Assembly: GCA_027487485.1 (NCBI GenBank) | Contig: JAIYDN010000002.1 | Span: 41,633 to 105,632 of the forward strand | Source: Planctomycetaceae bacterium | Lineage (GTDB): Bacteria; Planctomycetota; Planctomycetia; Pirellulales; Pirellulaceae | Reading direction: 5' to 3' | Length of the DNA stretch: 64,000 nt | Shown here: one piece after another, positions 1 through 8,552 of the stretch | How positions within the stretch are numbered: the first letter of the stretch is position 1 | Layout: every line of letters begins with the position of its first letter | The notes under the pieces: model-generated | What the model was told of the DNA's origin: nothing | The model's database searches: none | Seen by the model: the letters and a program-made list of their open reading frames with translations, nothing else | Position numbers and translations under genes: made by a program

Positions 1-512
1 ATTTTTTCTTTCGCGACGCGTCGTTCGCTGAAATCCCTTTGTTTCGGGTGTTTTCAATTTCCTGCCCTACTCTTTAGAGGCCTCGCGTTTCTTACCGCAA
101 GCAAATCTTCCGAATGTTGATTCCAACCTAACGAACTAAAGTTTTGTGCAGATTGAAAACGGGGGCTGGTAATAGTAGCCGGACTCACCAGAGTTCGGTT
201 TTTCTTCGACGCACTGAAGTCTGGCGACTCCAGCTACCCCAAAATCTAGACAGAGATCAAGCCTCCAAAGTAGCCGATGATTGGGTCAACAACCGGGTGG
301 GAATCAAATCTGATTGACCACGTTTTCGCGAGAACGTGACCTTTCGTACCACGAGCAGATGTTCCGGATGTTGATTCCGAATATCAGTCTGCAAGCTTAT
401 TTTCAGCGTAAGCTTACGTCTCGTTTCGACCGTTACGACAGAGCCAGAACCGCGAGCATCAGCTATAATTCGAAACATTGAACGGATCTTCGATTTCTCG
501 GGAAGACGCCAA
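1..512. other. Intergenic region with dispersed-repeat fragments
   Basis: I see no convincing gene upstream of the Uma2 gene. The stretch carries one copy of a dispersed repeat (16-124) and a shorter echo of its end at about 344-378. An open frame on the minus strand here has no recognisable domain and looks like chance. Confidence 0.5.
16..124 (+). repeat. Dispersed repeat, copy A
   Basis: This stretch aligns by eye with 29191-29300. Shared blocks include TCGTTCGCTGAAATCCC, a TTTNGGGNGTTTTC block, and a TTACCGCNAGCAAATNTTCC block followed by GNATGTTGNTTCC. A shorter echo of the last block is at 344-378. The two long copies are about 29 kb apart in the same orientation. Nothing shows that it codes. 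It may be a decayed mobile-element end or a genome-wide intergenic repeat. Confidence 0.6.
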
Positions 513-1088
513 ATGTCAACAGTCCCCAAACATTGCATTACGCCTGAAGAATATTTGCACCGCGAGAGAAAGGCCGAGTTTCGGTCTGAGTACTTTCGAG
601 GCGAAATGTTTGCCATGGCGGGTGCGTCGGCCAATCACAACTTGATTGTTCTAAATGCAGGTTCCAGTCTTCGTGAACAGCTCAAGGAAAAGCCCTGCCG
701 AGTCTATCCGAGCGACTTGAAGCTTCGCATTGAATCGACGGGCTTGTACACTTACCCGGATCTGTTTGTAGTGTGCGGCGAACCACGGCTTGAATCGGAT
801 GGAGGTGATGTGCTGCTGAATCCGGTAGTGCTCGTCGAAGTCCTCTCCGATTCCACCGAGGCATATGATCGAGGAAAGAAGTTCGAACATTACCGAACCA
901 TTCCTAGCTTACAACATTACGTTTTGGTTGCCCAAGACCGACACTCAATCGATTGCTTTACTCGATCCACCGACGGCAGTTGGAAATTGACGAGTTGCCA
1001 AGGACTCGACGGGAAGATCATGTTGGACGCGATAGACAGCGAACTGGTCGGAGCCGAAGTCTATGACAAGGTAGTCTTTGCAAATTAG
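513..1088 (+). CDS. Uma2 family (DUF820) PD-(D/E)XK nuclease-like protein
   Basis: This 191-aa protein matches the Uma2/DUF820 family, predicted restriction-endonuclease-fold proteins of unknown biological role that are abundant in planctomycetes and cyanobacteria. The family features are an N-terminal YLHRERKAEFRSEYFRGEM segment, a YPDLFVV strand with the likely active-site Asp, and a VLVEVLSDST strand with the Glu, followed by the EHYRTIPSLQHYVLVAQD helix. The length is normal for the family. It starts at an ATG after GGGAAGACGCCAA. It stands alone. A degraded copy of its C-terminal half lies at about 56100-56222, so the family has duplicated within this chromosome. Confidence 0.88.
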   Translation: MSTVPKHCITPEEYLHRERKAEFRSEYFRGEMFAMAGASANHNLIVLNAGSSLREQLKEKPCRVYPSDLKLRIESTGLYTYPDLFVVCGEPRLESDGGDVLLNPVVLVEVLSDSTEAYDRGKKFEHYRTIPSLQHYVLVAQDRHSIDCFTRSTDGSWKLTSCQGLDGKIMLDAIDSELVGAEVYDKVVFAN

Positions 1089-1192
1089 AAAAGCTTAACG
1101 CGTTACCGGTACGGGTAATCACGTTTGCAGCCCGTGCTTGGCTTTTTCAAGTGCTACACAACGGAGTGCGTAGCCAAAGTCGCCATCAACTG

Positions 1193-1459
1193 TTACCACA
1201 TTTGCCGTTGCTTGTTCCAGTCGAGCGTCTTGGCGATTGAGCGGATGTCGGCTTCTTTGATCGGATCACGGCCCTTGGTAGTTTTGGGCAGAAAGAGTAT
1301 CTCCTCTTGAATATCGGGGGCTAGGTTGTCCAGCCACATGATTTGCGTCATGCGTGTCTTCGAGATCTGGCTGAAGCGGGCGAGTTCGGATTGGTTGATG
1401 ATGGCACCGGATTGAACCAGCTTGAAGCAATGATGTTCCCGATTGGCTCTGTTTGGTCA
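1193..1459 (-). pseudogene. Remnant of a recombinase-associated HTH protein
   Basis: Read on the minus strand, this stretch gives about 88 codons without a start, ending in LDWNKQRQMW and a TAA at 1193-1195. It contains NQSELARFSQISKTRMTQIM (an HTH resembling the LARxxxVTRARVTQIM helix) followed by LAPDIQEEILFLP and KGRDPIKEADIR. I know this pattern from small planctomycete proteins encoded beside serine recombinases (established by memory of the family, not searched). The N-terminus is lost behind a TGA. A second relic is at about 45748-45900. Both suggest decay of one type of mobile element. Confidence 0.55.
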
Positions 1460-1879
1460 TTGGCAAGTTGTTGGCGAAGCAACACCACGAACGGTTCGCG
1501 TCGGCCAAGGTTGTTGCCGAGCTGCTTGAGAATTGCCTAGCGCATGCCCAAAGCCCATCGACAGTGGCATTTATCGCTTCGAAGAGGGAAAGAAACACAG
1601 TTGTCCTTGCTTGTACCAACTCAAAGGCGATCAACTGGAACTAGTATGCATTGCTTCCCTACAAAACAACGTACGCCAGAGTCTCGGGATTTTCTTCACG
1701 AGAGATTGTCCTACAAGCATATCAGACAGGTCGGGAGTACTTAAACGCGTTAAAGGTTGGCAAAAAGATTGGGACAAGAAAATGAAAACGGCAACAACAT
1801 GTACGTGAGTTGGAGGAAATACCATCGAATATCCCTGGACAAACAATTCCTCAGAATGAAGGTCTAGCGGATGCAAAGT
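1460..1879. other. Non-coding or decayed region
   Basis: Several short frames overlap here, none with a credible start or domain. One plus-strand frame reads GIYRFEEGKK and YQLKGDQLELVCIAS, faintly like a secreted planctomycete domain, but it is too short and overlaps others. I treat the stretch as decayed sequence next to the recombinase-associated relic. Confidence 0.4.
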
Positions 1880-3490
1880 TCAATCAATGCCAAACGCTTT
1901 GATTCGCGAGCTTAACGTGGTTGGCTTCATATCGAGTTTCGCAGCAGCACCGTCGTCGCCATAGATTTTTCCTTTTGATGCTTTGAGTGCCGCCCGAATA
2001 TTGTTTGCTTCGAACTCTCGCACTTGGGATTCGGTCAGGATGCTTGGCGATGCCTCTTCGATTGCTTTTTCCTCTAATCGTTTCGAAGGGTTCTTTATCA
2101 GGTCAAACTTCAAGCGTCCGTCGGTTGCAATAATGCAAGCTCGCTCCAGGACATGTTGCAGTTCTCGTACGTTGCCAGGCCAATCGTAGCCTTGCAAATC
2201 CTGAACATTGGACAATGTTAGTCGAGGGCGCGGCCTTCCGATTTGCCTGGCATAACGCGTCAGGAAGTGCTCCGCAAGCAATGGAATGTCCTCCGTCCGT
2301 TTCCGGAGCGGTGGTAAGTCCATCGGGAACACACTCAGTCGATAGTACAAGTCCTGACGGAAACGCCCAGCTTCTGCTTCTGATTTCAGATTTCGATTCG
2401 TTGCTGCAATGATGCGCACGTCGACGCGACGCGTTCGCTCTTCACCAATACGCTCTAACTCCCCCTCTTGCAAAACTCGCAATAATTTTGATTGTAAATC
2501 TAGCGGTATCTCGCCGATCTCATCCAAAAAAAGTGTCCCTTGATCGGCGAGTTCAAATCGCCCCACACGATCTCGCAACGCTCCTGTGAAAGAGCCTTTC
2601 GCATGGCCGAAGAACTCGCTCTCATACAGCTCGCGAGGTATGGCAGCGCAATTGACTTTGATCAAGGGACGATCGGAGCGTCGACTATGGCGATGAATCT
2701 CCCGTGCGACGACTTCTTTGCCGGTGCCGCTTTCACCAAGGATCAATACGGCAGAATCCGTCGGAGCCACAAGTTCTATCTGGCGGGCGACCGCTTGCAG
2801 CGCTGGGCTCTGTCCGAGTAGGTCACTCATCGAAGTGGCTTGTTGTACTTCTTCGCGAAGGTACTCGTTCTCTTGTTCAAGACGCCCTTTGAGCAACTCG
2901 ATTTCGTCCATAGCCCGAGCGTTCGCAATTGATGCAGCCAAATGATCGGCGACCATCCGCAACCACTCAAAACAATTCGAACCAGGTTCAGCACGCGAGA
3001 ACAGAGCCAGCACCCCTAAGATCTCGCCTCGAAACTTGAGCGGATGCCCAACGAAGGATGTTATCTTCTCCTCTCGAATCCATTTGGGCTCGGCAGACCA
3101 AGAGGAATCCGCAGCCACACTTGCAACCTCAAGCGATTTCCCCGTTGACGCGATCTGGCCAACTTTGCGAATCCCTATTGGAAATCTTCGAAACGATCCA
3201 GCAAGGCTAGTCCAGGGTTCGTGACAAGTATTCAGCGAGCGCCCTGCGCTGGCGACTAAATGGAGGCAGCGCTGCTGATTTGGACACTCGTCGACGAGCC
3301 TGCATCTGGTGCAATCGTCGACCTCCGGCGGCTTGATGAGCCAGATACGGGCCAACGCCACCGAATCCCCCTCGGCCAGTCTTTGAACCGTAAGAGGCAG
3401 CAGTTCGGACAAGTGATGCAGCTCCGCAAGCTGTAGCAAAAGCAGCTTCGGATCACCAAGAATACCTACCTTCGTTTTTTTGGAAGCCAT
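1880..3490 (-). CDS. Sigma54-dependent activator, GAF-AAA+-Fis (FhlA/NorR-like)
   Basis: This 536-aa enhancer-binding protein activates sigma54 RNA polymerase. Residues about 25-192 form a GAF-like sensor. Before it lies a four-cysteine cluster (C60, C63, C69, C75; CX2CX5CX5C) that could bind metal or an Fe-S centre. A short coiled coil (193-218) leads to the AAA+ domain: Walker A GESGTGKE (252-259), a sigma54-contact loop reading GSFTGA (299-304) instead of the usual GAFTGA, and Walker B LFLDEIGE (320-327). A Fis-type HTH ends the protein. The start ATG at 3490 follows a GGAGAG site. It is divergent from the operon at 3709-6543, with activator-type sites between them, so that operon is its likely target (inference). 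Confidence 0.93.
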   Translation of the reverse strand: MASKKTKVGILGDPKLLLLQLAELHHLSELLPLTVQRLAEGDSVALARIWLIKPPEVDDCTRCRLVDECPNQQRCLHLVASAGRSLNTCHEPWTSLAGSFRRFPIGIRKVGQIASTGKSLEVASVAADSSWSAEPKWIREEKITSFVGHPLKFRGEILGVLALFSRAEPGSNCFEWLRMVADHLAASIANARAMDEIELLKGRLEQENEYLREEVQQATSMSDLLGQSPALQAVARQIELVAPTDSAVLILGESGTGKEVVAREIHRHSRRSDRPLIKVNCAAIPRELYESEFFGHAKGSFTGALRDRVGRFELADQGTLFLDEIGEIPLDLQSKLLRVLQEGELERIGEERTRRVDVRIIAATNRNLKSEAEAGRFRQDLYYRLSVFPMDLPPLRKRTEDIPLLAEHFLTRYARQIGRPRPRLTLSNVQDLQGYDWPGNVRELQHVLERACIIATDGRLKFDLIKNPSKRLEEKAIEEASPSILTESQVREFEANNIRAALKASKGKIYGDDGAAAKLDMKPTTLSSRIKAFGID

Positions 3491-3503
3491 ATCTCTCCAT
3501 CAT

Positions 3504-3556
3504 AACGTAATTTCGTGCTTTCACAACGAAAAGTCGTTAACTAACGAAAAGTCGTT
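3504..3556. promoter_or_regulatory. Three spaced palindromes, candidate upstream activator sites
   Basis: Two identical 14-mers AACGAAAAGTCGTT (3525-3538 and 3543-3556) are inverted repeats AACGA-N4-TCGTT. A weaker third copy, AACGTAATTTCGTG, is at 3504-3517. Start-to-start spacings are 21 and 18 bp, about two helical turns. They lie 70-120 bp upstream of a -24/-12-like element. This is the standard layout for dimer sites of a sigma54 activator, and the activator gene starts 14 bp away. Confidence 0.7.
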
Positions 3557-3623
3557 GCTCGCCGAAATCTCGCAAAAACGCCTAACATGCTTGCTGGAAA
3601 CGACTTGCGATTCATTCATCTCT

Positions 3624-3640
3624 TTGGCACGACAAATGTA
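3624..3640 (+). promoter_or_regulatory. Candidate sigma54 -24/-12 promoter
   Basis: TTGGCACG (3624-3631) matches the -24 element perfectly. With correct spacing it is followed by ATGTA where the consensus is TTGCA/T, so the invariant -12 GC reads GT. The predicted start is near 3652, in front of the gene at 3709. The -24 match, the spacing and the neighbouring sigma54 activator support it. The imperfect -12 lowers confidence. Confidence 0.55.
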
Positions 3641-3708
3641 TTTACCTCTCTTCGAAGCAATCGAATAGTTCGATAGCTCAGACCTTCAAATTGAGAGTGA
3701 ACAAAATC

Positions 3709-4290
3709 ATGTCGCGTATCCATCAAATCAATCCTCAATCCGCTACCGGTAAAGCGAAAGAACTCCTCGATGCCGTTCAAGCCAAACTTGGGCTCGTCCC
3801 CAACATGACTCGAGCGATGGCCAATTCGCCTGCCGTACTCGACGGATATCTGTCGCTGAGCGGTGCATTGAGCAAAGGGGGGCTCTCGGCAAAGTCTCGC
3901 GAACAGATCGCATTGGCGGTCGCGCAAACCAATGAGTGCGACTATTGTTTGGCTGCGCACTCCGCTATCGGCAAGATGGTCGGATTGAGCGTTGACCAAA
4001 TCTTGGATAGCCGACGTGGAGCCTCGGTCGATCCGAAAACCGATGCGATGATTCGATTCGCTCGTCAAGTCGTCGACGAGCGCGGGCATGTTTCTGATGC
4101 AAATATTGCTCAAGTTCACGCAGCAGGTCTGGACGACGGCGCCATTGCAGAAGTTGTAGCTAACGTCGCGCTCAACATCTTCACGAATTACTTCAACCAC
4201 GTTGCGGCAACCGAGATCGACTTTCCAAAAGCCGAACCACTTGCTGAACAAGTTTGCGCTAGTGGCGATGCGTGTCATGCGACGCACTGA
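3709..4290 (+). CDS. AhpD-like carboxymuconolactone decarboxylase-family protein
   Basis: This 193-aa protein has the AhpD/CMD fold signature: NECDYCLAAHS, with the CxxC redox pair and the downstream His used by alkylhydroperoxidase-type proteins, and the VPNMTRAMANSPAVLDGYL lead-in. Such proteins reduce peroxides or act as thiol reductases. The substrate is unknown here. I chose the ATG at 3709, preceded by a GAGAG stretch, rather than the upstream TTG at 3691. It is first in a probable operon with a hydrolase, a DUF1348 protein and a PPOX-like protein. A paralog of similar length is at 19387-19932 inside the redox island. Confidence 0.88.
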   Translation: MSRIHQINPQSATGKAKELLDAVQAKLGLVPNMTRAMANSPAVLDGYLSLSGALSKGGLSAKSREQIALAVAQTNECDYCLAAHSAIGKMVGLSVDQILDSRRGASVDPKTDAMIRFARQVVDERGHVSDANIAQVHAAGLDDGAIAEVVANVALNIFTNYFNHVAATEIDFPKAEPLAEQVCASGDACHATH

Positions 4291-4319
4291 TACTCTCGCC
4301 CGCAATAAATTTCACGATC

Positions 4320-4341
4320 GCGACAGGACGCGTCCTGTCGC
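4320..4341. repeat. Perfect 22-bp palindrome
   Basis: The half-site GCGACAGGACG is followed directly by its exact reverse complement, centred on ACGCGT. It lies between the AhpD-like gene and the hydrolase gene. It could be an operator, a transcript hairpin tuning expression of downstream genes, or a REP-like genome repeat. A half-like GCGTCCTGTCG occurs near 29053. Confidence 0.75.
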
Positions 4342-4386
4342 TCACTGCAAAAACTAAACTTCAACAATACTGATTGGACTCCAAAA

Positions 4387-5373
4387 ATGAAAAAATACTT
4401 CACAACTGCAAAATGGATCGCCATAGCTGCAATAGGTTTCTCCACCACATTGGTTGCTCCTTCTCTTTACGCTCAAAGCTCGACGGTTGCAACCGCCGAG
4501 GATAGCCGAGTCGTTCAACACAAGACAATCAAAATCGATGGGCTAGATATCTTCTATCGAGAGGCAGGTCCCAAAAACGCACCGACATTACTATTGTTAC
4601 ATGGGTTTCCAACGTCGTCCCATATGTTCCGCAATCTGATTCCCGCGTTGGCAGATAAGTATCACGTCGTGGCTCCAGACTATCCAGGCTTCGGGTATAG
4701 TTCGGCTCCTTCGGTGAAGGAGTTCGACTATACCTTCGACAATCTCGCCACCACGATCGATAAGTTCACGGAAACGGTCGGCCTGAAGAAGTACTCTCTC
4801 TACGTGATGGACTATGGTGCTCCGGTCGGGTATCGGCTTGCGGTAAAACATCCAGAAAGAATTCAATCGTTGATAGTGCAAAACGGAAACGCATATGATG
4901 AAGGGATCGACAACGATTTCTGGAAACCTCTCAAGGCATACTGGAAAGATCGTTCCAAAGAACAAGGCGATAGTTTGAGAGCCTTTCTGTCTATCGAAGG
5001 GACCAAGTGGCAGTACACGCACGGCGTTCGAAACGTGGAAACGATCAGTCCCGACACTTGGAGCCACGTTCAACCGCTGCTGGACCGTGCTGGAAATCAA
5101 GAAATCCAACTTGCTCTGTTCTACAGCTATGGAAGCAATCCTCCGTTGTATCCGCAGTGGCAGGCCTACTTACGCAAACACCAGCCCCCAACGTTGATTG
5201 TCTGGGGCAAAAACGATGCGATTTTTCCCGCTGCGGGGGCTGAACCCTATAAGCGCGATCTTAAGAATTTGGAGTTTCATCTCCTAGATACTGGACATTT
5301 CGCACTCGAAGAAGATGGAGCGAAAATCGCGACGCTTATGCGAGACTTCCTTGCCAAGAAGTATTCCAAATAA
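4387..5373 (+). CDS. Exported alpha/beta hydrolase (haloalkane dehalogenase/epoxide hydrolase-like)
   Basis: This 328-aa alpha/beta hydrolase has an N-terminal signal peptide (about 1-30, ending LYAQ). The oxyanion motif [13 protein letters not shown] (about 69-81) is followed by VMDYGAPVG, where Asp142 takes the nucleophile position as in haloalkane dehalogenases and epoxide hydrolases. The catalytic His lies in [11 protein letters not shown] near the C-terminus. The substrate is probably a haloalkane, epoxide or similar small ester, which sequence alone cannot settle. It is second in the operon under the sigma54-type control region. The ATG follows a weak Shine-Dalgarno. Confidence 0.88.
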   Translation: MKKYFTTAKWIAIAAIGFSTTLVAPSLYAQSSTVATAEDSRVVQHKTIKIDGLDIFYREAGPKNAPTLLLLHGFPTSSHMFRNLIPALADKYHVVAPDYPGFGYSSAPSVKEFDYTFDNLATTIDKFTETVGLKKYSLYVMDYGAPVGYRLAVKHPERIQSLIVQNGNAYDEGIDNDFWKPLKAYWKDRSKEQGDSLRAFLSIEGTKWQYTHGVRNVETISPDTWSHVQPLLDRAGNQEIQLALFYSYGSNPPLYPQWQAYLRKHQPPTLIVWGKNDAIFPAAGAEPYKRDLKNLEFHLLDTGHFALEEDGAKIATLMRDFLAKKYSK

Positions 5374-5432
5374 CTCCTGATTCGAAACAGTTAACTCATT
5401 TGTTTTCAACTCCACATTGAATTGGTATCGCC

Positions 5433-5894
5433 ATGAACCTGATTCGCCCACCCTTTACGTTGGAATCCGCTGCGGCTAAGGTCCGAGTTGCAGAAGATGC
5501 TTGGAACAGCCGTGATCCGCAGCGGGTATCCCTCGCGTATTCCGTTGATTCAGAATGGCGAAATCGTGACATGTTCCTTCGAGGTCGTGATCAAATTAGA
5601 GATTTTCTCAAAGGCAAGTGGGATCGAGAAATCGAATACCGCCTCACCAAGTCATTGTGGAGTTTCACGAATGATCGAATAGCGGTTCGCTTTCAATACG
5701 AATACCACGACGCACACGGTCAGTGGTTTCGGGCTTATGGAAATGAACTTTGGGAGTTCGACCACGATGGACTTATGCGGCGTCGCGAGGCGAGCATTAA
5801 TGATCTTAAGATCGATGAATCTGAGCGCAAATTCCACTGGCCTGCACCGGGACCACGCCCCAGCAACCATCAAGGTATTCCCGAAATTTTGTAA
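5433..5894 (+). CDS. DUF1348 / NTF2-like (SnoaL-like) protein
   Basis: This 153-aa cytoplasmic protein has the NTF2/SnoaL-like fold of the DUF1348 family. The family pattern is visible in [55 protein letters not shown] and [27 protein letters not shown]. The family has no firmly established activity. It sits 59 nt after the hydrolase and 43 nt before the PPOX-like gene and is likely co-transcribed with them. Confidence 0.88.
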   Translation: MNLIRPPFTLESAAAKVRVAEDAWNSRDPQRVSLAYSVDSEWRNRDMFLRGRDQIRDFLKGKWDREIEYRLTKSLWSFTNDRIAVRFQYEYHDAHGQWFRAYGNELWEFDHDGLMRRREASINDLKIDESERKFHWPAPGPRPSNHQGIPEIL

Positions 5895-5937
5895 CAAGCC
5901 AGCGGCTTACTAACCAATCCAGCATGGAGAACGAGAA

Positions 5938-6543
5938 ATGCATCAGTACCCCAGCGACATTGCCTTCACTCCGTCTGTGAAAGCTATTCAATCGGCAAAA
6001 GGCTCACGATCCAACTACGAGCGAATGGAATTGGGAGGCGGTTGGGAAACGGCGGTAACGCCGGAGCTGGAATCGTTTCTCGCGGACTTGGATATGTTCT
6101 ATTTGGGAACTGCCAATGCCGAAGGCCAACCCTATATCCAGTACCGGGGCGGTTCGCCTGGCTTCCTCAAAGTAGTCGATAAGAAAACGTTGGGGTTTGC
6201 AGACTTTGGGGGCAATCGTCAATACATTACTCTGGGGAACGTCGCGGAGAATCCGAAAGCGTTTATTTTCCTGATGGATTACGCTCGCAGCCAGCGCATT
6301 AAGCTTTGGGGCACGCTACGCATTGTTGAAGATGATTCCGAACTCTTAGAGAAGCTTCGCGATCGATCCTACCCTGGCAAGGTCGAGAGAGCGATCCTCT
6401 TTCAGATCGACGCGTGGGACGTGAACTGCCCTCAGCACATTCACAGGCGATTCACTCAAAAGCAAATTGCACCAGTGGTCGAGCAATTAAAGGCTAGGAT
6501 TTCAGAACTTGAGGCCAAGCTGAAAGAGCGGAGTTCAAAGTAA
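5938..6543 (+). CDS. Pyridoxamine 5'-phosphate oxidase-family flavoprotein
   Basis: This 201-aa protein has the split-barrel FMN-binding fold of the PPOX family: FLADLDMFYLGTANAEGQPYIQYRGG followed by FADFGGNRQYITLGNV and a KLWGTLRI strand. A charged C-terminal helix (about 170-200) could form a coiled coil. Members reduce or bind flavin or F420 substrates. This is not the vitamin B6 enzyme PdxH. The ATG follows GGAGAACGAGAA. It is the last gene of the operon. Confidence 0.87.
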   Translation: MHQYPSDIAFTPSVKAIQSAKGSRSNYERMELGGGWETAVTPELESFLADLDMFYLGTANAEGQPYIQYRGGSPGFLKVVDKKTLGFADFGGNRQYITLGNVAENPKAFIFLMDYARSQRIKLWGTLRIVEDDSELLEKLRDRSYPGKVERAILFQIDAWDVNCPQHIHRRFTQKQIAPVVEQLKARISELEAKLKERSSK

Positions 6544-6563
6544 GATAGTCGCGAGACTGTTAG

Positions 6564-6767
6564 TCAAGCAGTTGCTTCTGAGGTCGCTTTTTCTTCCGCA
6601 TTTCCAATCGAGCGATGTTCTAGGTTGATGTCGCCGTTGGCAGTCACGAGTATTTCGTTCTCAACAATCGTGACTGTAAGTCCACGCAGACAAGGGCGAA
6701 TATCAGCGAGTCGCTCACGGATTTGCTCTTGGATTTGTTCAACAGTGAGTTCAGGGAAAGAGGTCAT
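6564..6767 (-). CDS. Hypothetical 67-aa protein
   Basis: This short acidic frame reads LTVEQIQEQIRERLADI followed by an alternating strand GLTVTIVENEILVTANGDI. I do not recognise a family. The composition is protein-like, but there is no clear Shine-Dalgarno. It lies downstream of a hairpin that probably ends the methionine-rich gene's transcript, and is tail-to-tail with the PPOX gene. It may be real or chance. Confidence 0.4.
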   Translation of the reverse strand: MTSFPELTVEQIQEQIRERLADIRPCLRGLTVTIVENEILVTANGDINLEHRSIGNAEEKATSEATA

Positions 6768-6796
6768 TATGGCGACGAGTAGGAAATGGCCGGAAA

Positions 6797-6818
6797 GCTG
6801 GAGGCGCTGGCCTCCAGC
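6797..6818 (-). terminator. Hairpin downstream of the first methionine-rich gene
   Basis: A perfect 9-bp stem (GCTGGAGGC pairing with GCCTCCAGC) has a 4-nt loop. On the minus strand it follows the stop at 6847 and is itself followed by a short TTTCC, so it is a plausible terminator for the operon 9449-6847. Confidence 0.55.
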
Positions 6819-6846
6819 TCCAAGAATAGAAAGCTCTAGCCGATAG

Positions 6847-7638
6847 CTATTTTTTCTTGTCCATCATCATTGCGGGTGGCTTTGCCATTTGCCGAGCCAT
6901 TGCCTCTTTTGCCATCTCCATTTTCATGGCTGGCTCTTTCATCATTTTTTCTTTTGCCATCATCATGCTTTCCGACTTCATCATTTTGTCCATAGCTGGG
7001 TCCGCAGGCTTCATAGCGGCTTCTTTGACGGCCATGCCGATGTCCTTGTCCATCATCATCGCGTTCATCATCATTTCCTTGGCGACTTTCATCGTCATGG
7101 CTTCGTCGCCCATCATTCCCATTTTTGCGGCCTTCATATCGGCTTCGGGAATCATCATCATTCCAGCGGATGGCTTTTCAGTGCTTGCCATCATCATGTT
7201 GGTTGCAGTTTCTCGCATGATGAGCGTTTGAAGCATCGCTTGAAATTGTGCAGGATCGCTAAATACTTTTCGAATGGCAGCCTTTATTTGTTCGTCATTG
7301 ATCATGGGCTTGCCTTCTGGCATCGGAGCCATGGCATGCTCTTGTACCATCTTCATGGTCTTGTCGTCCTTCATGGCCATGGCCATGGATGTCTCCATAG
7401 CCATCGCTTTTGGCATCATTTCGCCAGCCATCATTTGTTCTTTGGCTTTCTGAATCATTGCAGGGGCAGCCATTTCTTTGGCTTTTTTCATGTCCATTGC
7501 GTCTTTGGCCATGGGATGTACATCAGACATCATTTTTCCCGCCTTCGCATTCGGTTCTTGAGCCGATGTCTGAATAGCTGGAATGGCTAAGCAAGCTGCC
7601 AACCATGCGGTCAGAAAGGTGTGTCGCGTTGTTTTCAT
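6847..7638 (-). CDS. Exported methionine-rich protein (60 Met of 263 aa)
   Basis: An N-terminal signal peptide (MKTTRHTFLTAWLAACLAIP..., cleavage near TSAQ) is followed by a low-complexity Met/Lys/Ala/Glu protein. I count 60 methionines in 263 residues (23 percent), many as MM or MMM. Only one short stretch (about 112-140) looks like ordinary folded helix. The ATG at 7638 follows GAGGGAGACGG; the upstream in-frame extension is not needed. The gene is last of a minus-strand group after an exported MsrB. The Met-rich peptide MrpX of Azospira is known as a sacrificial hypochlorite sink recycled by a methionine sulfoxide reductase; by analogy this is a periplasmic oxidant sink. Copper binding is the main alternative. 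Confidence 0.85.
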   Translation of the reverse strand: MKTTRHTFLTAWLAACLAIPAIQTSAQEPNAKAGKMMSDVHPMAKDAMDMKKAKEMAAPAMIQKAKEQMMAGEMMPKAMAMETSMAMAMKDDKTMKMVQEHAMAPMPEGKPMINDEQIKAAIRKVFSDPAQFQAMLQTLIMRETATNMMMASTEKPSAGMMMIPEADMKAAKMGMMGDEAMTMKVAKEMMMNAMMMDKDIGMAVKEAAMKPADPAMDKMMKSESMMMAKEKMMKEPAMKMEMAKEAMARQMAKPPAMMMDKKK

Positions 7639-7857
7639 AGAATCCGTCTCCCTCGTGTTCAAGTTACTCAATTCGAATTGCAGCTGAAGTCTGCGTGAGC
7701 GGCCAACACGGCATACTCTTTCTTCGGCCAAAGGCCACAGACGTCAACTATTCGGACCTAGTAGTAATCTAGTCATGGCGCGAGGAAGGGCCATCTGCCG
7801 TTCGGTATAGAAGCTCTGACTTTTTCTACTGATCATTCCGATCGAGAAAACCAGTGA

Positions 7858-8493
7858 TCAGCGAGTTGTAGTCGGCTGAAAATGAACGAGAAACTCGGAG
7901 TATCCTTCGGCCTCCAGTTTTCCTACCGGAACAAAACGCAATGCAGCAGAGTTTATGCAGTACCTTAGGCCAGTAGGTTTTGGTCCATCTGAAAACACAT
8001 GACCCAAATGAGAGTCGGCAAATTTCGAGCGAACTTCAGTACGAGTCGACCCCAGCTTACGATCTACTTTTTCCAAGATGTGGTCTGGGACTAATGGACG
8101 AAAGAATGACGGCCAGCCTGTTCCAGACTTGAACATTTCGCGTGAGCTAAAGAGAGGTTCACCCGATACGATATCCACGTAGATTCCGTCCTCTTTATTG
8201 TTCCAGTACTCATTTCGAAACGGAGCTTCCGTTCCCTCACGTTGAGTCACATCATACTGAATTCCTGTTAGTTTCGACTTCAATTCCGCATCGCTCGGTT
8301 TGGAGTAAACGGTTTTCGCTGAAACCGTTTTATCGTTCGAAGCTAAACGCGTTTGCGTCCCACCCATGTCTCGTTCATTCACCGATGAAATCGTTTCAGA
8401 AGCGATACTTAGAGTCTGAGCCTGTGTGTATCCTGCATTTACGCTCAATCCCAAGGCCAATAAAAAGCATGAAATCGAATAGTTCTTAGTCAT
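7858..8493 (-). CDS. msrB: Exported peptide-methionine (R)-S-oxide reductase MsrB
   Basis: MsrB reduces the R-epimer of methionine sulfoxide. This 211-aa protein has a signal peptide (about 1-26) and a full MsrB domain (about 65-207): [43 protein letters not shown] and [13 protein letters not shown] with catalytic Cys179. The zinc-binding CxxC pairs of many MsrBs are absent. The usual resolving Cys in SGCGWPSF is Thr, so Cys179 is the only Cys in the mature protein. It must be regenerated directly by an external thiol, perhaps the DsbD system at 22383. It lies between a coiled-coil exported protein and the Met-rich gene. Confidence 0.94.
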   Translation of the reverse strand: MTKNYSISCFLLALGLSVNAGYTQAQTLSIASETISSVNERDMGGTQTRLASNDKTVSAKTVYSKPSDAELKSKLTGIQYDVTQREGTEAPFRNEYWNNKEDGIYVDIVSGEPLFSSREMFKSGTGWPSFFRPLVPDHILEKVDRKLGSTRTEVRSKFADSHLGHVFSDGPKPTGLRYCINSAALRFVPVGKLEAEGYSEFLVHFQPTTTR

Positions 8494-8552
8494 GATCGAT
8501 ACCCCAGAGCTAGAGACTGTTTGCGAGATTTGAACTTCTATTGAAACTTGGT

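Noticed and set aside
6889..7590. A 233-codon plus-strand frame extremely rich in histidine, like a metal-binding protein
   Set aside because: It is the antisense of the Met-rich gene: ATG codons read as CAT (His) on the other strand. No signal, no domain, no start signal.
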